This document shows positions 1 to 10,860 of a stretch of DNA of 64,000 nucleotides, one piece after another (positions within the stretch are counted from its first letter, which is position 1; every line of letters begins with the position of its first letter). Origin of the DNA: Sesamum alatum (lineage: Eukaryota > Streptophyta > Magnoliopsida > Lamiales > Pedaliaceae); NCBI GenBank assembly GCA_034509735.1, contig JACGWO010000012.1, positions 21,915,188 to 21,979,187 of the forward strand. The letters run 5' to 3'. The translations under genes and the position numbers were made by a program. The notes beneath the pieces were generated by a model, which was not told the DNA's origin, made no database searches, and was given only the letters and a program-made list of their open reading frames with translations.

Positions 1-1578
1 CATATTTGTTATATAATTGATTATTTTTTCTAAATTGTACACCAATCACATGATAAGTATATTACATTTATCATATAATTCATTCAAATTTAATCGAGTC
101 AAGTTCGAGTTATAATTTCCCTGCATCGTGGGTCAAAAAGGAAATAGTGAAAATTTTGAAGAATCAATCATTATTCCCTGGCCTTATTTTGGGTAGTGTG
201 CAGCAGCTGTTCTCTGGTGATAACAGAGATAAAGCTACCAAGAACAAGACTTTCGGAATGTTCCTGCCACGTTGTTGATCGTCGTGGTCTAATGTTTAAG
301 ATCGAATATTGTCATACTCGTTGTATAAATTTAAAAATCTTTATCTAAACATTTGGTAAGGGTCAAATATAGTGTTGATCTTAATTTTTACGACAATACA
401 TGTGTATTAATCTTTATGTGGGTAGATTTTGATCTACGCAAGTGCAATCCTTCTCGAGCATTTTTTAGTTATCACCTCAACTATCCAATTTTTGTAATGG
501 AAAACGAAACAGAAAAGAATACTCCTCATACAATCAATGTCCATTATGAGTTCCAACTTTTCTTAACCTTATTCACATTGACATTATTTTAGCATGTTCA
601 TATTTATATATATAATTAGATTTGTTTATCGTCTTATTATTGTAGTTGTCATATAATTAACTATTGTTTTTATATTACAAATCAATCACATGAAAAACTT
701 AATTCAGGACAAAATTTCTTACTTCTATTTATCCATTTTTAGGTTTTTGTCAAATGCAACCAATGCTATGAAAAGTATTATTGGAATTATTATGTGATTG
801 TTTATGTTTATAATCAAACTGTGCATCAATCATAATAGTAAGCATAATTTTACTCGCTATCAGCTGCAGAAGGGTATCTCAGTAGCTGAAGTAAAGCGGG
901 TTGTATTTTCTCATAAGTTAGGTTGGATCATACCACCTTAAACACGAACCATTTTGTAATATTAGATACATTATTTGATTACAATGAGTTTTTTGGTCCA
1001 CTCTGCACTTTGTAGAGCTGAAGTGATAGATTCACAAGCTCAATAGTAATTATGACTCAAATCAGATATTTCACAATATCAGATACTTCAATAATCACTT
1101 CTAACTAGGGTTACTATGCTAGTTGCCCATCCATACTTTAACCATAAAGGAAAAGAAAAAAAAATAATTCAACGGCCTAGAAATTCTAACCCAATTAATC
1201 AATTTTGGTCAAACTTAAACTAATCAAATGACATGTGCGATTATTTACTGTTCAAGAAGAATGACTAATTAAATGATAAGTGTATTACATTTATTATGCA
1301 ATTAGTTCATCCCAACAAAACCTGATTCAGATAAAAAAAATTCCATCCCCGGCAAAATGATATCTACAATATCTTGGCTTAGTGATTAGCTTTGAGATTC
1401 GAACTACATTTTTCCATGTGTGGAGGTGAATGAACTCTCTTACTGTCTGATTCACACATAAAACACTAAACTAAACAAACAACAAAAGAAGTCACAAACA
1501 TGAAGAAGTAATAACCTCGTCAATTTCAAAGAAATTAAGGAAAACAATTGAGGGTTTTATTCTTGAGATTGCACAAAT
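1..1578. other. intergenic, no gene seen
   Basis: AT-rich DNA with stop codons in all frames and no protein resembling a known family. Around 1376-1440 there is a weak tRNA-like stretch (a box-A-like TTAGTGATTAG followed by GATTCGAAC) that may be a decayed SINE, but no body or target duplication could be defined. The last ~80 bases would hold the 3' end of the ERF gene transcript, which runs on the minus strand. Confidence 0.6.
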
Positions 1579-2191
1579 CTAAATCTTTGAGTTCTCCATA
1601 ACAGAACTAACCTCAACTGTACCATAATCAAGCAACTCCTGAATCATCTGCTCTATGTGATCATCTTCAAGAGATCTGAACTTGTCTACATTATTATCTG
1701 ACGACGTTGTCGGGCTCTCGTAACTACTAGTACCCTTTTCCTCGTCCTTGTTGTCTGTGCCGTTTTCTCTGTCGAAACGTGACGCTTGAACTGCTCCGTT
1801 CAAACCCGGTTTCTTGGCCATCGCGAGGGACGTCATGTGGCATTTATGCAGCTTAGCCATTAAGGTAGCTGAAAGAAGCCTCCCCGACGATAATTGAGGC
1901 TCGTTCGGGCCATACGAGAAGTTGGTGCGGGCTCTAGGCCCGGACATGATTCTTGCCGCCTCGTCGTACGCCTTCGCTGCGTCCTCCGCCGTCTCGAACG
2001 TGCCGAGCCATATCCTCGTCTTTCTGTAATTCACAGACCACCACGTTTACGTTAATAAACGTTACAGTAGGAAATCAAGCAGAAGTTGATGAGAAAAGAG
2101 GAATTTACAGCAGAGGGTGGCGGATTTCGGAAACCCAAGATCCCCAGTGGCGCTGGCGGACACCGCGGTATCGCTGCTGCGGTCGACCCAT
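1579..2191 (-). CDS. ERF003-like: AP2/ERF transcription factor, ERF003-like
   Basis: Two exons on the minus strand: 2191-2109 (ATG to a GT donor inside Leu28) and 2023-1579. Joined they give 175 aa. The protein begins [20 protein letters not shown], so the AP2 domain runs from about residue 7 to 65, with the typical RGVRQR, WVSEIR and [19 protein letters not shown] blocks. The C-terminus has an acidic stretch and the [16 protein letters not shown] motif, which I recognise from Arabidopsis ERF003 (SHINE-related group V). The 85-bp intron interrupts the AP2 domain at the position seen in SHN/ERF003 genes. Known family role: nuclear factor binding GCC/DRE-like DNA; SHN-group members affect cuticle and cell-wall genes. 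The exact target is not inferable here. The start is chosen because it gives the conserved N-terminus. No neighbour helps to define its role. Confidence 0.93.
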
Positions 2192-3074
2192 ACCGGCTCT
2201 GCTAAAAACCTCGTTCCGCAGGCAATATGTAAGTGTTTGTGAAAATGTTTGTGAGAGAATTGACACTGATAATTGCAGCGGGCTGCAGGGCCAGGGGTTG
2301 CGGAGGGGGATTTATGTAACCATATTTTGCGGCCTTCAGCTGGCAATCAACATACCATTGGACCCACATGACTTTCTACACTCTTCATCTTTCATCTTTC
2401 CTTCCCAATGAAAGGGAAAAAAATAATGTTTAAGTGATATTAATGTTATCTGTGTTTCCGTGTGATAATGTATTATGATCAGTTTCTGGTAAGTCTGAAC
2501 AGAGCAATCAAGATGAGACCCATAAGTACATGAGATTCTTTGATGGATCGAGCTCAACACCTTTGGTCCATCTCAATGCAGATTGGGTATGGAGTTTGGT
2601 CTAAAATCGATAGGGATATGACCGGTAAAAGTGAAATAATAACAAAATACTATGGTTTTTTTTTTATTTTTTATTCAATGTTAGGATGGGTTCAAGTTAT
2701 TAATTTTAAAAAGTTTATAAGATTTTAAATATAAATTCGTTAGAAAATAATTTATCAAACAGTTTTATAAAACTTATAAGCTCGGCCAAAGAGTTGGCTT
2801 TCCGGTGGCATGAAGATGTTGTGGGTAAAAAAAAGTAGATGAAATGTATCTTTCCCAAAATTAAGGCTTTTCTAACAAGGGGGAATGGCATTACCATTGT
2901 TGTAAGTACAAGCTGTAGAATGGATAAAAATAGGTGTATTAATACAGTATTAACTGTCAATAAAACCTAATTTAATTGACGAAGTTTGATGTCTCATGAT
3001 TTTAAAATTATGGATTCGAATTCCATCAATGTATATATTGTTATTCTACTCAAGTAGTTATCGTTCTACTCTAA
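2192..3074. other. ERF promoter side and spacer
   Basis: This stretch lies upstream of the minus-strand ERF gene. Short ORFs here are antisense or random and match nothing I recognise. Near 2969-3020 there is a tRNA-like piece (GGATTCGAATTCC) of the kind left by decayed SINEs. No clear core promoter was identified. Confidence 0.5.
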
Positions 3075-3075
3075 G

Positions 3076-3837
3076 GGCATGATTGGTATATAAGAATAGA
3101 ATGAAATAGAAATGGAATAAAAGTATATATGGAATGATTTTGTTATGTCATTTCTATGTTTGGTACCAAAAGAATGAAAAAGGGAATTGAATCAAAACTT
3201 TCCAAATTACTCGTTTATATATTTTGTAAATAATGAAATTTAAAACTTACAATAAAAAATAACTAAGCTGCGTCTCATTAATGACATAAGAAATATTATT
3301 TTGAAATGTTAAATTAATTATAAGTTTATAATATATATTGTTGGGCGTTTTCATATATTTAAATCATTTTAAGAAATACTTATTCTTTGGTAAATGCTTA
3401 TACTTATAGTAATACTTGGTAAAATGTGTATAAAGATGTTAATATTTTTATATTATATTTAATAAAATATTTAAAATTTTATTTTCTTATATTATATAGT
3501 TTATATTTTGGTAACACATATTTAAATATTTTATACAAATATTTATTTTATTTAATGTATTCAAAATAATATATAATTTTTTTACTATAAATCTTGCAAT
3601 TATTATTTTATTAAAAGTTATTTTAGCAATATATATATATATATAACTATATTCCCAATCTATTGGGAATAACTAAAACTATGGGTAAGTGGGGGAATGC
3701 CTAATCCCATACTTATGGGAATTTGCATTCCCAAAGGAATGGTTATTGCTATTCGTAAGTTATACCAAACATGTGTTTGGAATAAGATTAGGAATGTTCA
3801 TTCCATTCCTAACACATTCCCTCATACCAATCATACC
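3076..3837. mobile_element. TIR element, ATTGGTAT family
   Basis: The ends are inverted: the left end reads GGCATGATTGGTAT and the complement of the right end reads GGTATGATTGGTAT (13 of 14 match). Inside the left arm there are repeated GGAATAGAATG-like units, and the right arm has the complementary CATTCCATTCC units. The middle is very AT-rich and codes for nothing. The size (about 760 bp) and structure fit a non-autonomous DNA transposon. No clean target duplication was found, so the superfamily (hAT or other) is left open. Confidence 0.7.
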
Positions 3838-4768
3838 GTAATAGTAGTTATTGATAATTAACATATGATTGTTATAGTTGTCCTCAGTTATTATATATAA
3901 GTATTTAATATTGACGATCGTAATCGATTTTTAATAAAAAGAAAAGTTACTGCATTTACTATTGGTAGGAAAAAAATAAAAAAAATTGAAGACAACCTTA
4001 CATGGCTGATCACATCTCACATTTCACATATACTAAACATAGGAAGAGAGTGCCCATGTGATGAGGTCAAGAAGACTCTTGGACTCGGACAGGAACATTG
4101 TATGAGATAAATTACGCATTTATTGCCTAACCCTCGTGCCTATGCTGGTGTTAGTCGACCTGCTATTTTGGGATGTTACATGTTCAGTCACCTGTACTCG
4201 CTGGCTGTCCAAGCATACTCGATTATAATTAATATTTTTATATAGAAGAGAAGGAATACGAAATGAATAAAAGTGCTAACTGACTTTGAATGCTGATGAA
4301 TAGAAAATCTTTGATAGAACTGATTAATTAAGCTATAGTTATTTATGGAATAAATAAAATATATTTAAGGAGATTTCAATCGACTCATGATCTGTTACTT
4401 GAAGTTTCGAGTGTTAAAATAAAGTATGGTTACTAATTTGTGCAACCCAGAATTGACGTTTTGTACTTGATTTGATCTGTCAACGTGCCTAGTTTAATTG
4501 ATGCGACTGAAGTTCTACGGAATGTTGATTGATTGATATTTTAATGAAATTGTGATAATAAATCTGTTTTTGAGACGATAAATATAATATGATCCAAATA
4601 TTAGGATTATAAAACAAATATAGAATATGACAAAATGTGTCCTTCATTCACTCCTAAGATCAGGTCACACCCACATGCATGAAGATCTTGAATAGTAATG
4701 TAGAAATTCTTTTAAATTGATATGTTACTTAATTTATAATTAAAAATAGAATTGCTAGAAAAATAATA

Positions 4769-5046
4769 GAGATAATTACATTTACACCTCTGATCTATAG
4801 TCTATTTACACAAACCACCCCTACCTTTTGCATAATTACAGAAATCACCTTTGATAGCCAAAACATAGAGGTAGTTTGTGTAATAATATCGATACTTTTG
4901 AGGGGTGTAAGTGTAATTTTTTTAAAAAATAGGGGTGGTTGTGTAAATTATGCTTACATTCTAGTGACTATGTGTGTAATTATTCAAAAAATATGGATGG
5001 TTTGTATAGATAGAACACAAATGAGGGGTGTAAATGTTATTTTCCC
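4769..5046. mobile_element. MITE, family C (TTACATTTACACC ends)
   Basis: The left end AATTACATTTACACC is mirrored at the right by GGGTGTAAATGTTATT. The interior repeats short units about 'facing' ends (ACAAACCACCCCTA / TAGGGGTGGTTGTGTAAA), so most of the element can fold back on itself. It is related to 7921-8609 and to a fragment at about 40680-40860. There is no coding capacity. Confidence 0.7.
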
Positions 5047-5999
5047 AAAATAGGAATAAATAAGCCAAAAATTTGACTCAAGTTTGACTTATATGCACAC
5101 TATGTCCTAAAGCGTTTAGACAATGTTTGGTTATACTTTTGTGCTATAAACATCCAAAAGTAGGCTAAGATGTTTCATCATTCAAGTTTTTGATGATTCC
5201 AAAATTTATATGATTTTGGCTCATTTAAAATTCTATAGAACCCTATTTTTATATATGCCATTTATCCTAGAAAATTATTTAAAATCTATTACATATATAT
5301 TATGCACATGTAAAATTATAAAATATCATTTTTATCTCAGTTAGTAAATGATATTGGATAGTGTTGGCTTTTATCCCACGTCAAAATATAGTAGATGGGG
5401 AACTTATTTTTTTTTGCAAAGCACCTTTTTAAGATAAAATTATTAAGCTTTCTCGTCAGATGGGACAATATTTGTCATCTCGAGTATTGCGTCACCAATC
5501 GAAACGTGTGTTGCATTATTTTTGCACCATCTACAAGAGTTAGACCGTGTTTTCCCTTTTCAAGTCCCGGTATGAAGGGCTGATGATACCAGACAGTGCT
5601 AGATTCGATCTCACGTCGGTTGTAGACGAGAGACTTGAACAATTTATAAGCTTCAAAACTTCATTTCCTTTGTAAAACGTCCTTTCAAAACAATTACGTA
5701 ATTTTTTTTATTAAAATTGACAGTAACTCATGTAACAGGACATAAATCGCATCGCATGCCCACATCAATGACCAACACATACTCAGCCAAACAAATTAAC
5801 CAAGTAATGATTATACTTCCTGTCTTGCACTCCTAATTTAAAGTGAAGCCAAAATAATCATTTCCCGCCAACAAAATAAAAAAAAAAAAAAAAAAAAAGG
5901 TAAGAAATTTGTAATCATAGGTGTGCTAATCATGATGGATATATATCAATCACGCATAATAAATGCCTATAATTCTATGAGTTGATGACTTTTTTTTTA
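5047..5999. other. intergenic, no gene seen
   Basis: AT-rich spacer with a poly-A run at about 5874-5898. No ORF with a recognisable protein was seen. A sequence near 5340-5640 could be an old LTR or SINE remnant but is too decayed to define. Confidence 0.5.
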
Positions 6000-6416
6000 G
6001 GTAAATTACAATTACTTTTTTTGAGCTTTCATATCATTATAAATACTTGCTTATTGTTTGAAAATTTCAAGTATTCCCAAAGGTTTGTAATTGTCTAATA
6101 AATAATTCATTTCATCCATTTTTATGAGTGAACTGACCAAAATGCCCGTATGCAATGAATTATTTTTTATTTAATTCTTAAAAAAAATTTGGATTACAAT
6201 GTGAAGGGAGAGGTTTCTTAAGTTTTTTACACAGAGGAGCAATAATGCAATTTGTCTCGACTGATTTTTTTACGATTTTAATAAAGAATTCAAGGGCAAA
6301 ATGGTCAATTTTAGGTCTTTGATTAAAAATTACAAACCTCACGGGTGTTTTTAATTTTTTAAACAACGATAAAGTATTTATAATTATACCAAATCTCAAC
6401 GAAGATAACTATAATT
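6000..6416. mobile_element. MITE, family A copy 1
   Basis: This is the same element as the complete copy at 56561-56990. It starts with GGTAAATTACAATTAC and contains the family's internal blocks: the TTCATTTCATCCATTTTTAT segment, AACTGACCAAAATGCCC, the GGTTTCTTAAGTTTTTTACAC segment, and the complementary CAAGGGCAAAATGGTCAATTT. The right terminus has decayed into a T-run, so its end is approximate. The flanking T-runs are consistent with a target duplication but prove nothing. The short ORF on the minus strand (6178-6399) is part of the element, not a gene. Confidence 0.8.
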
Positions 6417-6845
6417 TTTTTTTTCAGAATTCACACCAAAAAAAAAAAAAAGAAATTTCCTGCCTCCCTCTTTTTTATCTGTCTGCACGAAGTGTGCCAA
6501 TATCATGAGAAACTGCATCATTGTCAATTCTCTGTCCTTTCAATTATGTCGCATTGAGTATTTTCAATCCTTTTTTACATATTTCTTTTTTAATTCATAT
6601 AAGTTAAATTCTTTCCTTTTTATTTTGTAAATTTAAATTTATTGTTTCTACTTTTCGTCGTTTTTACTTTTTTTAGTATGATATTATTTTGTTGCGTAAT
6701 TTTTTGTTAAAGGAAATGTAATTTTTTTTTCTGGATTCTGTCCACTTAATTTTATTTGTTGATCGTCATGTATCTTGTATGATGTCCAATATATGAATTT
6801 ATAAAATGTGTAAGAACATTTTTTTTTTGAAAGATACCTCTTTTC

Positions 6846-7112
6846 TTTTTTTTTTAATTAAAAGCTATGAATTCTATTAATCGAAAGTAAAATGATTATA
6901 TTCAGTCCTGTCGGCAATCAATATCGAACAGAGACAATTACAAACAGTCAAATCAATAATATCACATAAACTAACACCTAGCTATTACAGCAGCAAATCA
7001 TACCTACTATACAGTAAAAATAGCATCAACTCATGCAGAGGTTCAAATCCATAACCTCTAGGATCATAGAACTCAGCTTCACCAACTAAGCTAAACCGCC
7101 TCATTGGGAAAT
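6846..7112 (-). mobile_element. tRNA-derived SINE with target duplication
   Basis: On the minus strand the element starts near 7112, has a box-A-like TAGCTTAGTTGG (7093-7082) and a box-B-like GGATTTGAACC (7050-7040), and ends in an A-rich tail (T-run at 6846-6855 on the plus strand). The two boxes are about 32 bases apart, as in RNA polymerase III promoters of tRNA genes and tRNA-derived SINEs. An 11-bp direct repeat, TACCTCTTTTC, flanks it at 6835-6845 and 7113-7123. A second, interrupted copy lies at 24965-26035. There is no protein coding. SINEs are copied by LINE machinery in trans. Confidence 0.85.
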
Positions 7113-7920
7113 TACCTCTTTTCTAAATTCAATTAATTCAAAGTTTTTGTTAAATTGTTTCTTTGATATCTCATTCCATATAATTAACTAAGAATTGATA
7201 CAGGAAACATCTTCTAATTTTTTGTCAAAAACATTAATTGCACCCACTAAATATTCCTTTTCCACATGTCATTTTATAATCAAATTCTAAAATAAATTAT
7301 TTTTAGTGCCCAATAATTTTTTCATAGTGAAATTTCAGTATGCATTCAAATGGCACAGTATGCTCTAGATGATCAGACATGACAGTGTCACAAAAGAATT
7401 TCGACGACTCACTCACAATTAAATTGCGCTCAAACAGACTTGTATGCTCCAGATGACCAGATACGACAACATCACAAAAGAATCACTCGTGTACAGTCAA
7501 ATTTCATATTAATGCACTCAAATGGGCTTATTCGCTCCAGACAACAAACACACGACGACATTAAGAAAGAAATTCAACGACTCATTCACAATTAAATTTT
7601 AAATCGAACGCACTCAATCGAGCTCACAAAGTTAGAACATGACAACAAAACAAAAAACTAAAACATAATCATATTCAATCAACACTTTCTTCTACCCTTT
7701 ACAAAATTACATAGAACTAGGGTTTTCACTTTTCATGTGGGAAGAGTAGAAAAACTAGTTAGATGATGGAAGAAAAAAAAGGGAAGATTGCGCATGCATG
7801 GAGTATCAGAAAGATAAGATTGAGAAATTAGTGTTGCTTTCTTCACATTTACTCAACCCCTTGAGGGCCCTCTTCTTTTTTTGGCTAACATTTTGTTGTC
7901 ATCCATATATTATATTAATT

Positions 7921-8609
7921 GGTAATTATATTTACATTTTTTTTTATCATTGATTTGTTTATACAAATCATCACTTTATTTTGCATAATTATAGAAAGTC
8001 TTAAATGTATTTTTGGTCCCATAACTTAGATCATTTGGCGTTTTTGTTCTTTAACTTTCTAGAGTAGCATTTTGGCTTGTATCTTTTTAATTTTCGTGAT
8101 TTTAGTTATTTTTTGCCGGAGTTCACCATTCTCGTCGGGAAAATGCATGTGCCTCTCACGTGACATTTTGAAATTGAGGCCCTTGTTCCTATTGGTCCAT
8201 TTCTATCAGCATTTTTGTCTTTTAACTTTATAGAGTAACATTTTGGTCTTGCATCTCTTAAATTTTTGCGATTTCAGTTCTTTTGTTTGTCTGGGTTCAC
8301 CCTTCTCGCCGGTGGCGGTGAACTCCGTTGAACAAAAGGATTGAAATTGTGAAAATCAAAAGATGTAGGACCAAAATGTTATTTTAGAAAATTAAAAATG
8401 CATTTAATCTCCCTTGACAGCAAAAAAAACATGGATAGCTTGTATAATGATATTGATATTTTTTTCGGATGCATGTGTAATTTTCAAAAAAGTAGTTTTG
8501 TTTGTGTAAATGGTGTTGATGTTTCTAATGAGTATATGTATAATTATTCAGAAAATAAAAATAATTTATGTAAACAGAACATATATCATGAGTATAAATA
8601 TATTATCCC
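7921..8609. mobile_element. MITE, family C, interrupted copy
   Basis: It is flanked on both sides by the same 11 bases, TTATATTAATT (7910-7920 and 8610-8620), and has inverted ends (GGTAATTATATTTACA and ATTATCCC). The parts outside 8001-8407 match the 4769-5046 element: the left part ends in the family's CATAATTATAGAAA block, and the right part resumes at its ACATGGATAGCTTGTATAATG block. It was therefore interrupted by a later insertion. The 99-aa ORF at 8398-8697 crosses the boundary and is spurious. Confidence 0.75.
8001..8407. mobile_element. MITE, family D, nested in family C
   Basis: The ends are inverted: TTAAATGTATTTTTGG at the left and AAAAATGCATTTAA at the right. Paired internal blocks follow (CATTTTGGCTTGTATC / GATGTAGGACCAAAATG; GAGTTCACCATTCTCG / GGCGGTGAACTCCG). 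It also holds an internal direct repeat of the arm (about 8040-8120 and 8210-8310). It resembles the arms of the larger element at 59892-60716 (TTTTGGTC..., CTCACGTGA). No target duplication was recognised. Confidence 0.7.
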
Positions 8610-8787
8610 TTATATTAATTGTTTTACTAGTTTAGTACTATATAATAATGAACATCTCCAATGTTACAGCTACAGTATATGTCTCTATGGCCTCTAATCC
8701 TTTTTAACCTTAGATGATGAGTACCTCTTTTCTGTCTGGTCCCACATGCATGTCTTAATTAGTATTGATTGTTTGTTATTTTATTTT

Positions 8788-10104
8788 GGGAAAATTGTAT
8801 AATACCCCCTGTATTATAGGAAAATTATTAAAAATTTATCTGTGTTAATTAAATAATAAAAAAAGACCCTATATAATTATAAATATTAAAAAACCCTTTT
8901 CTTAAAAGAATGGAGAGTGGCATACACTCGCTCAAAATGCAAGTGGGATGTGACTTTGACCTATTTTCAACCTTTTGACCTTATTGAATGGACAAAATTA
9001 CCCATATCTTATGCAATTATTAATTTTCTCTCTTTTTTTTTTTTTTTTATCAATTCTTTACCTTTTTCGTATTTTATTAAAAAAATATGTGATAAATACT
9101 AAATAATTAATATTCATTAATATTTATATAGAAAAATATTATTACATAAAATTAAATTATATATAAAAAAATATGATATTTTTAGGTATTTTAATATTTC
9201 TAAAATTTAAAATCCAAATACATAATTTTATTTTAAATATTATTAATTAATTTTATTCTGTGTTGAATATATTTTGAAATTATATTAGTAATATAAATTA
9301 TAGTATATAAATTCTAATATTTCAGTATGATTATACTTTAACATAAAAAACATAATTAAGTAATTCATTATTTTAAATTTATAAAATTAAAAAATACAAC
9401 AAAAAAAATAAAATAAAAGTAAAACGGCCGTCTTCCCCAAGTACCCCCCTCACTTGGCCACACCTGCTCCTGCACCTCCCCATCGCCGCCACCCCCATCG
9501 TCTTTGCTTCCCCACCGCCTCCACTCCCCCCCCCCCCCCCCCGCCCCCTTGCTCCCGAAGCCGCTACCACTCGCCGCCCAGATCTAGGAGGCGATGTTCT
9601 GGGCAACGACGCCCGTCGCTGACCCAGAGCTCGGTCTGTAATGGGCGTCGTTGCCCATAAGCTAACGGTCGGTGGAGCGGGGTGACGGCCCTCCACCAAC
9701 TTATATATATATATACATGTAATACATATATATTATAATTGTTTGTATATATATTATACTTTTATAATAAAATATTTTTTTGTTTTATATATAAATATAA
9801 AATATTTTTTTAATCTCGACCATTCATTTTAACTATTGAAATCAATAGCTACTAAAATTTGATTATATCCTACGATTCTGATGCAATCAAAGAAGATCCA
9901 ACGACCATTGTAATAATAATAATTTATATAATATAATGGTATAATGGGAAATTGCTAAAAAAATTAACGGTGTTAAGTAGATCAAATGGCAAGGGGAGAG
10001 TGTGCAAGATTTCCAAAGACACAGGGTTTTTTTGCCTATATTTTTAGCACAAGAAATTTTTAGTTGATTTTTTATAACACATGGAGGTTTTATTCAATTT
10101 ACCC
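8788..10104. mobile_element. Mutator-like TIR element with GC-rich cargo
   Basis: The left end starts GGGAAAATTGTATAATACC. The complement of the right end starts GGGTAAATTGAATAAAACC and stays alignable for roughly 60 bases. An exact 9-bp direct repeat, TTTTATTTT, flanks it at 8779-8787 and 10105-10113. A 9-bp duplication with long TIRs is typical of MULE elements. No transposase is visible. The body is very AT-rich except for a sharply bounded GC-rich block at 9424-9700. That combination fits a Pack-MULE carrying captured host sequence, although the donor gene is unknown. Because the 9-mer is simple sequence, the TIRs carry most of the weight. Confidence 0.75.
9424..9700. other. GC-rich cargo inside the MULE-like element
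   Basis: About 275 bases of strongly GC-rich sequence with abrupt borders in DNA that is otherwise almost pure AT. Both strands have open frames: on the minus strand a Gly/Arg-rich stretch, on the plus strand a Pro/Arg-rich stretch with a C-homopolymer. Neither is a protein I recognise, and the composition alone would keep frames open. It contains a perfect 15-bp inverted repeat (9600-9614 and 9643-9657). It is probably a captured fragment of a GC-rich 5' gene region, but this is inference. Confidence 0.5.
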
Positions 10105-10241
10105 TTTTATTTTTGAGATACTATATTTTTAAACCATCAAAAAAGAGATACTATATTTTTCAAACATAAAAAAGGACATCATATAAGTATTTTGAAAAAT
10201 ATAAATATTGGTTATGGAATTTTTTTAGCTTGCTCAATCAC

Positions 10242-10465
10242 AGGCCCGTTGGTTTGTGTTTTCATTGAAAAATATGTGTTTTCAATTTTGTATAAATTTT
10301 TCGTGTGAAATGAGAATATATTTAACTTACTTAATAAGATTGTGTTTTATATTAAACTATGATATTAAATTAATATATTTTTAAATAAAAATTATGTATA
10401 AATAAATATTTTATTTGAATTACTGTTTCTAAAACTTAAAACTGAAAACGAAAACACAAACAAAT
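10242..10465. mobile_element. possible small palindromic MITE
   Basis: GGTTTGTGTTTTCA at the left is mirrored by GAAAACGAAAACACAAAC at the right, with an AT-rich middle. This arrangement is common for small hAT-type MITEs. No clean 8-bp duplication was found, so the limits are approximate. Confidence 0.5.
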
Positions 10466-10689
10466 TATAATGCGCCCCCCCTCCCCTCTTGTGGTATTAT
10501 TTGATGAAATTTGTTATTTTTGCTGGGGCGGCCCAATTCAAAGGTCCTTATGAGCAAATTTAACTGGATCACGGCCCAGCCCATTAGTCAACATTGATCC
10601 CAAAAGGAAGAAAGCGCACGGGCCTGCTATCGTACGCCGCCTTCCAGATATAGCAGCGTGGAATACGCCTACTGAATTACGCACCCTCG

Positions 10690-10712
10690 CTACTCTGAAG
10701 ATTTCAGAGTAG
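10690..10712. promoter_or_regulatory. perfect hairpin upstream of the DCN1-like gene
   Basis: CTACTCTGAA and TTCAGAGTAG are exact reverse complements separated by only GAT. The 10-bp stem lies about 150 bases before the DCN1-like start codon, in the likely core promoter or 5'UTR. It could be an RNA hairpin or a palindromic protein-binding site. No known motif is claimed. Confidence 0.45.
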
Positions 10713-10860
10713 TAGATTCCTCTCTTGGCTAAAGCCCCTCTCTTTTTCTTTATAGAGGGGGAAGAAAAACTAAGGAAAGAGAAGGGTATTTCTGTATGCT
10801 CTTTTATCCCCATCGTTAGAACTGGAATTTTGTGGGATAAATTCATAAATCTTGAGAAAT

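Noticed and set aside
3600..3660. (TA)n tracts here and at 14187, 19541, 36299, 51591 and 57000 as origins or regulatory sites
   Set aside because: Simple sequence typical of plant spacers; nothing else supports a function.
8398..8697. 99-aa plus-strand frame
   Set aside because: Crosses the border between two MITEs and the flanking spacer, so it cannot be an old gene.
9379..9699. Gly/Arg-rich 106-aa minus-strand frame
   Set aside because: Open mainly because of GC-rich composition; both strands are open and neither matches a family. Kept only as cargo of the MULE-like element.
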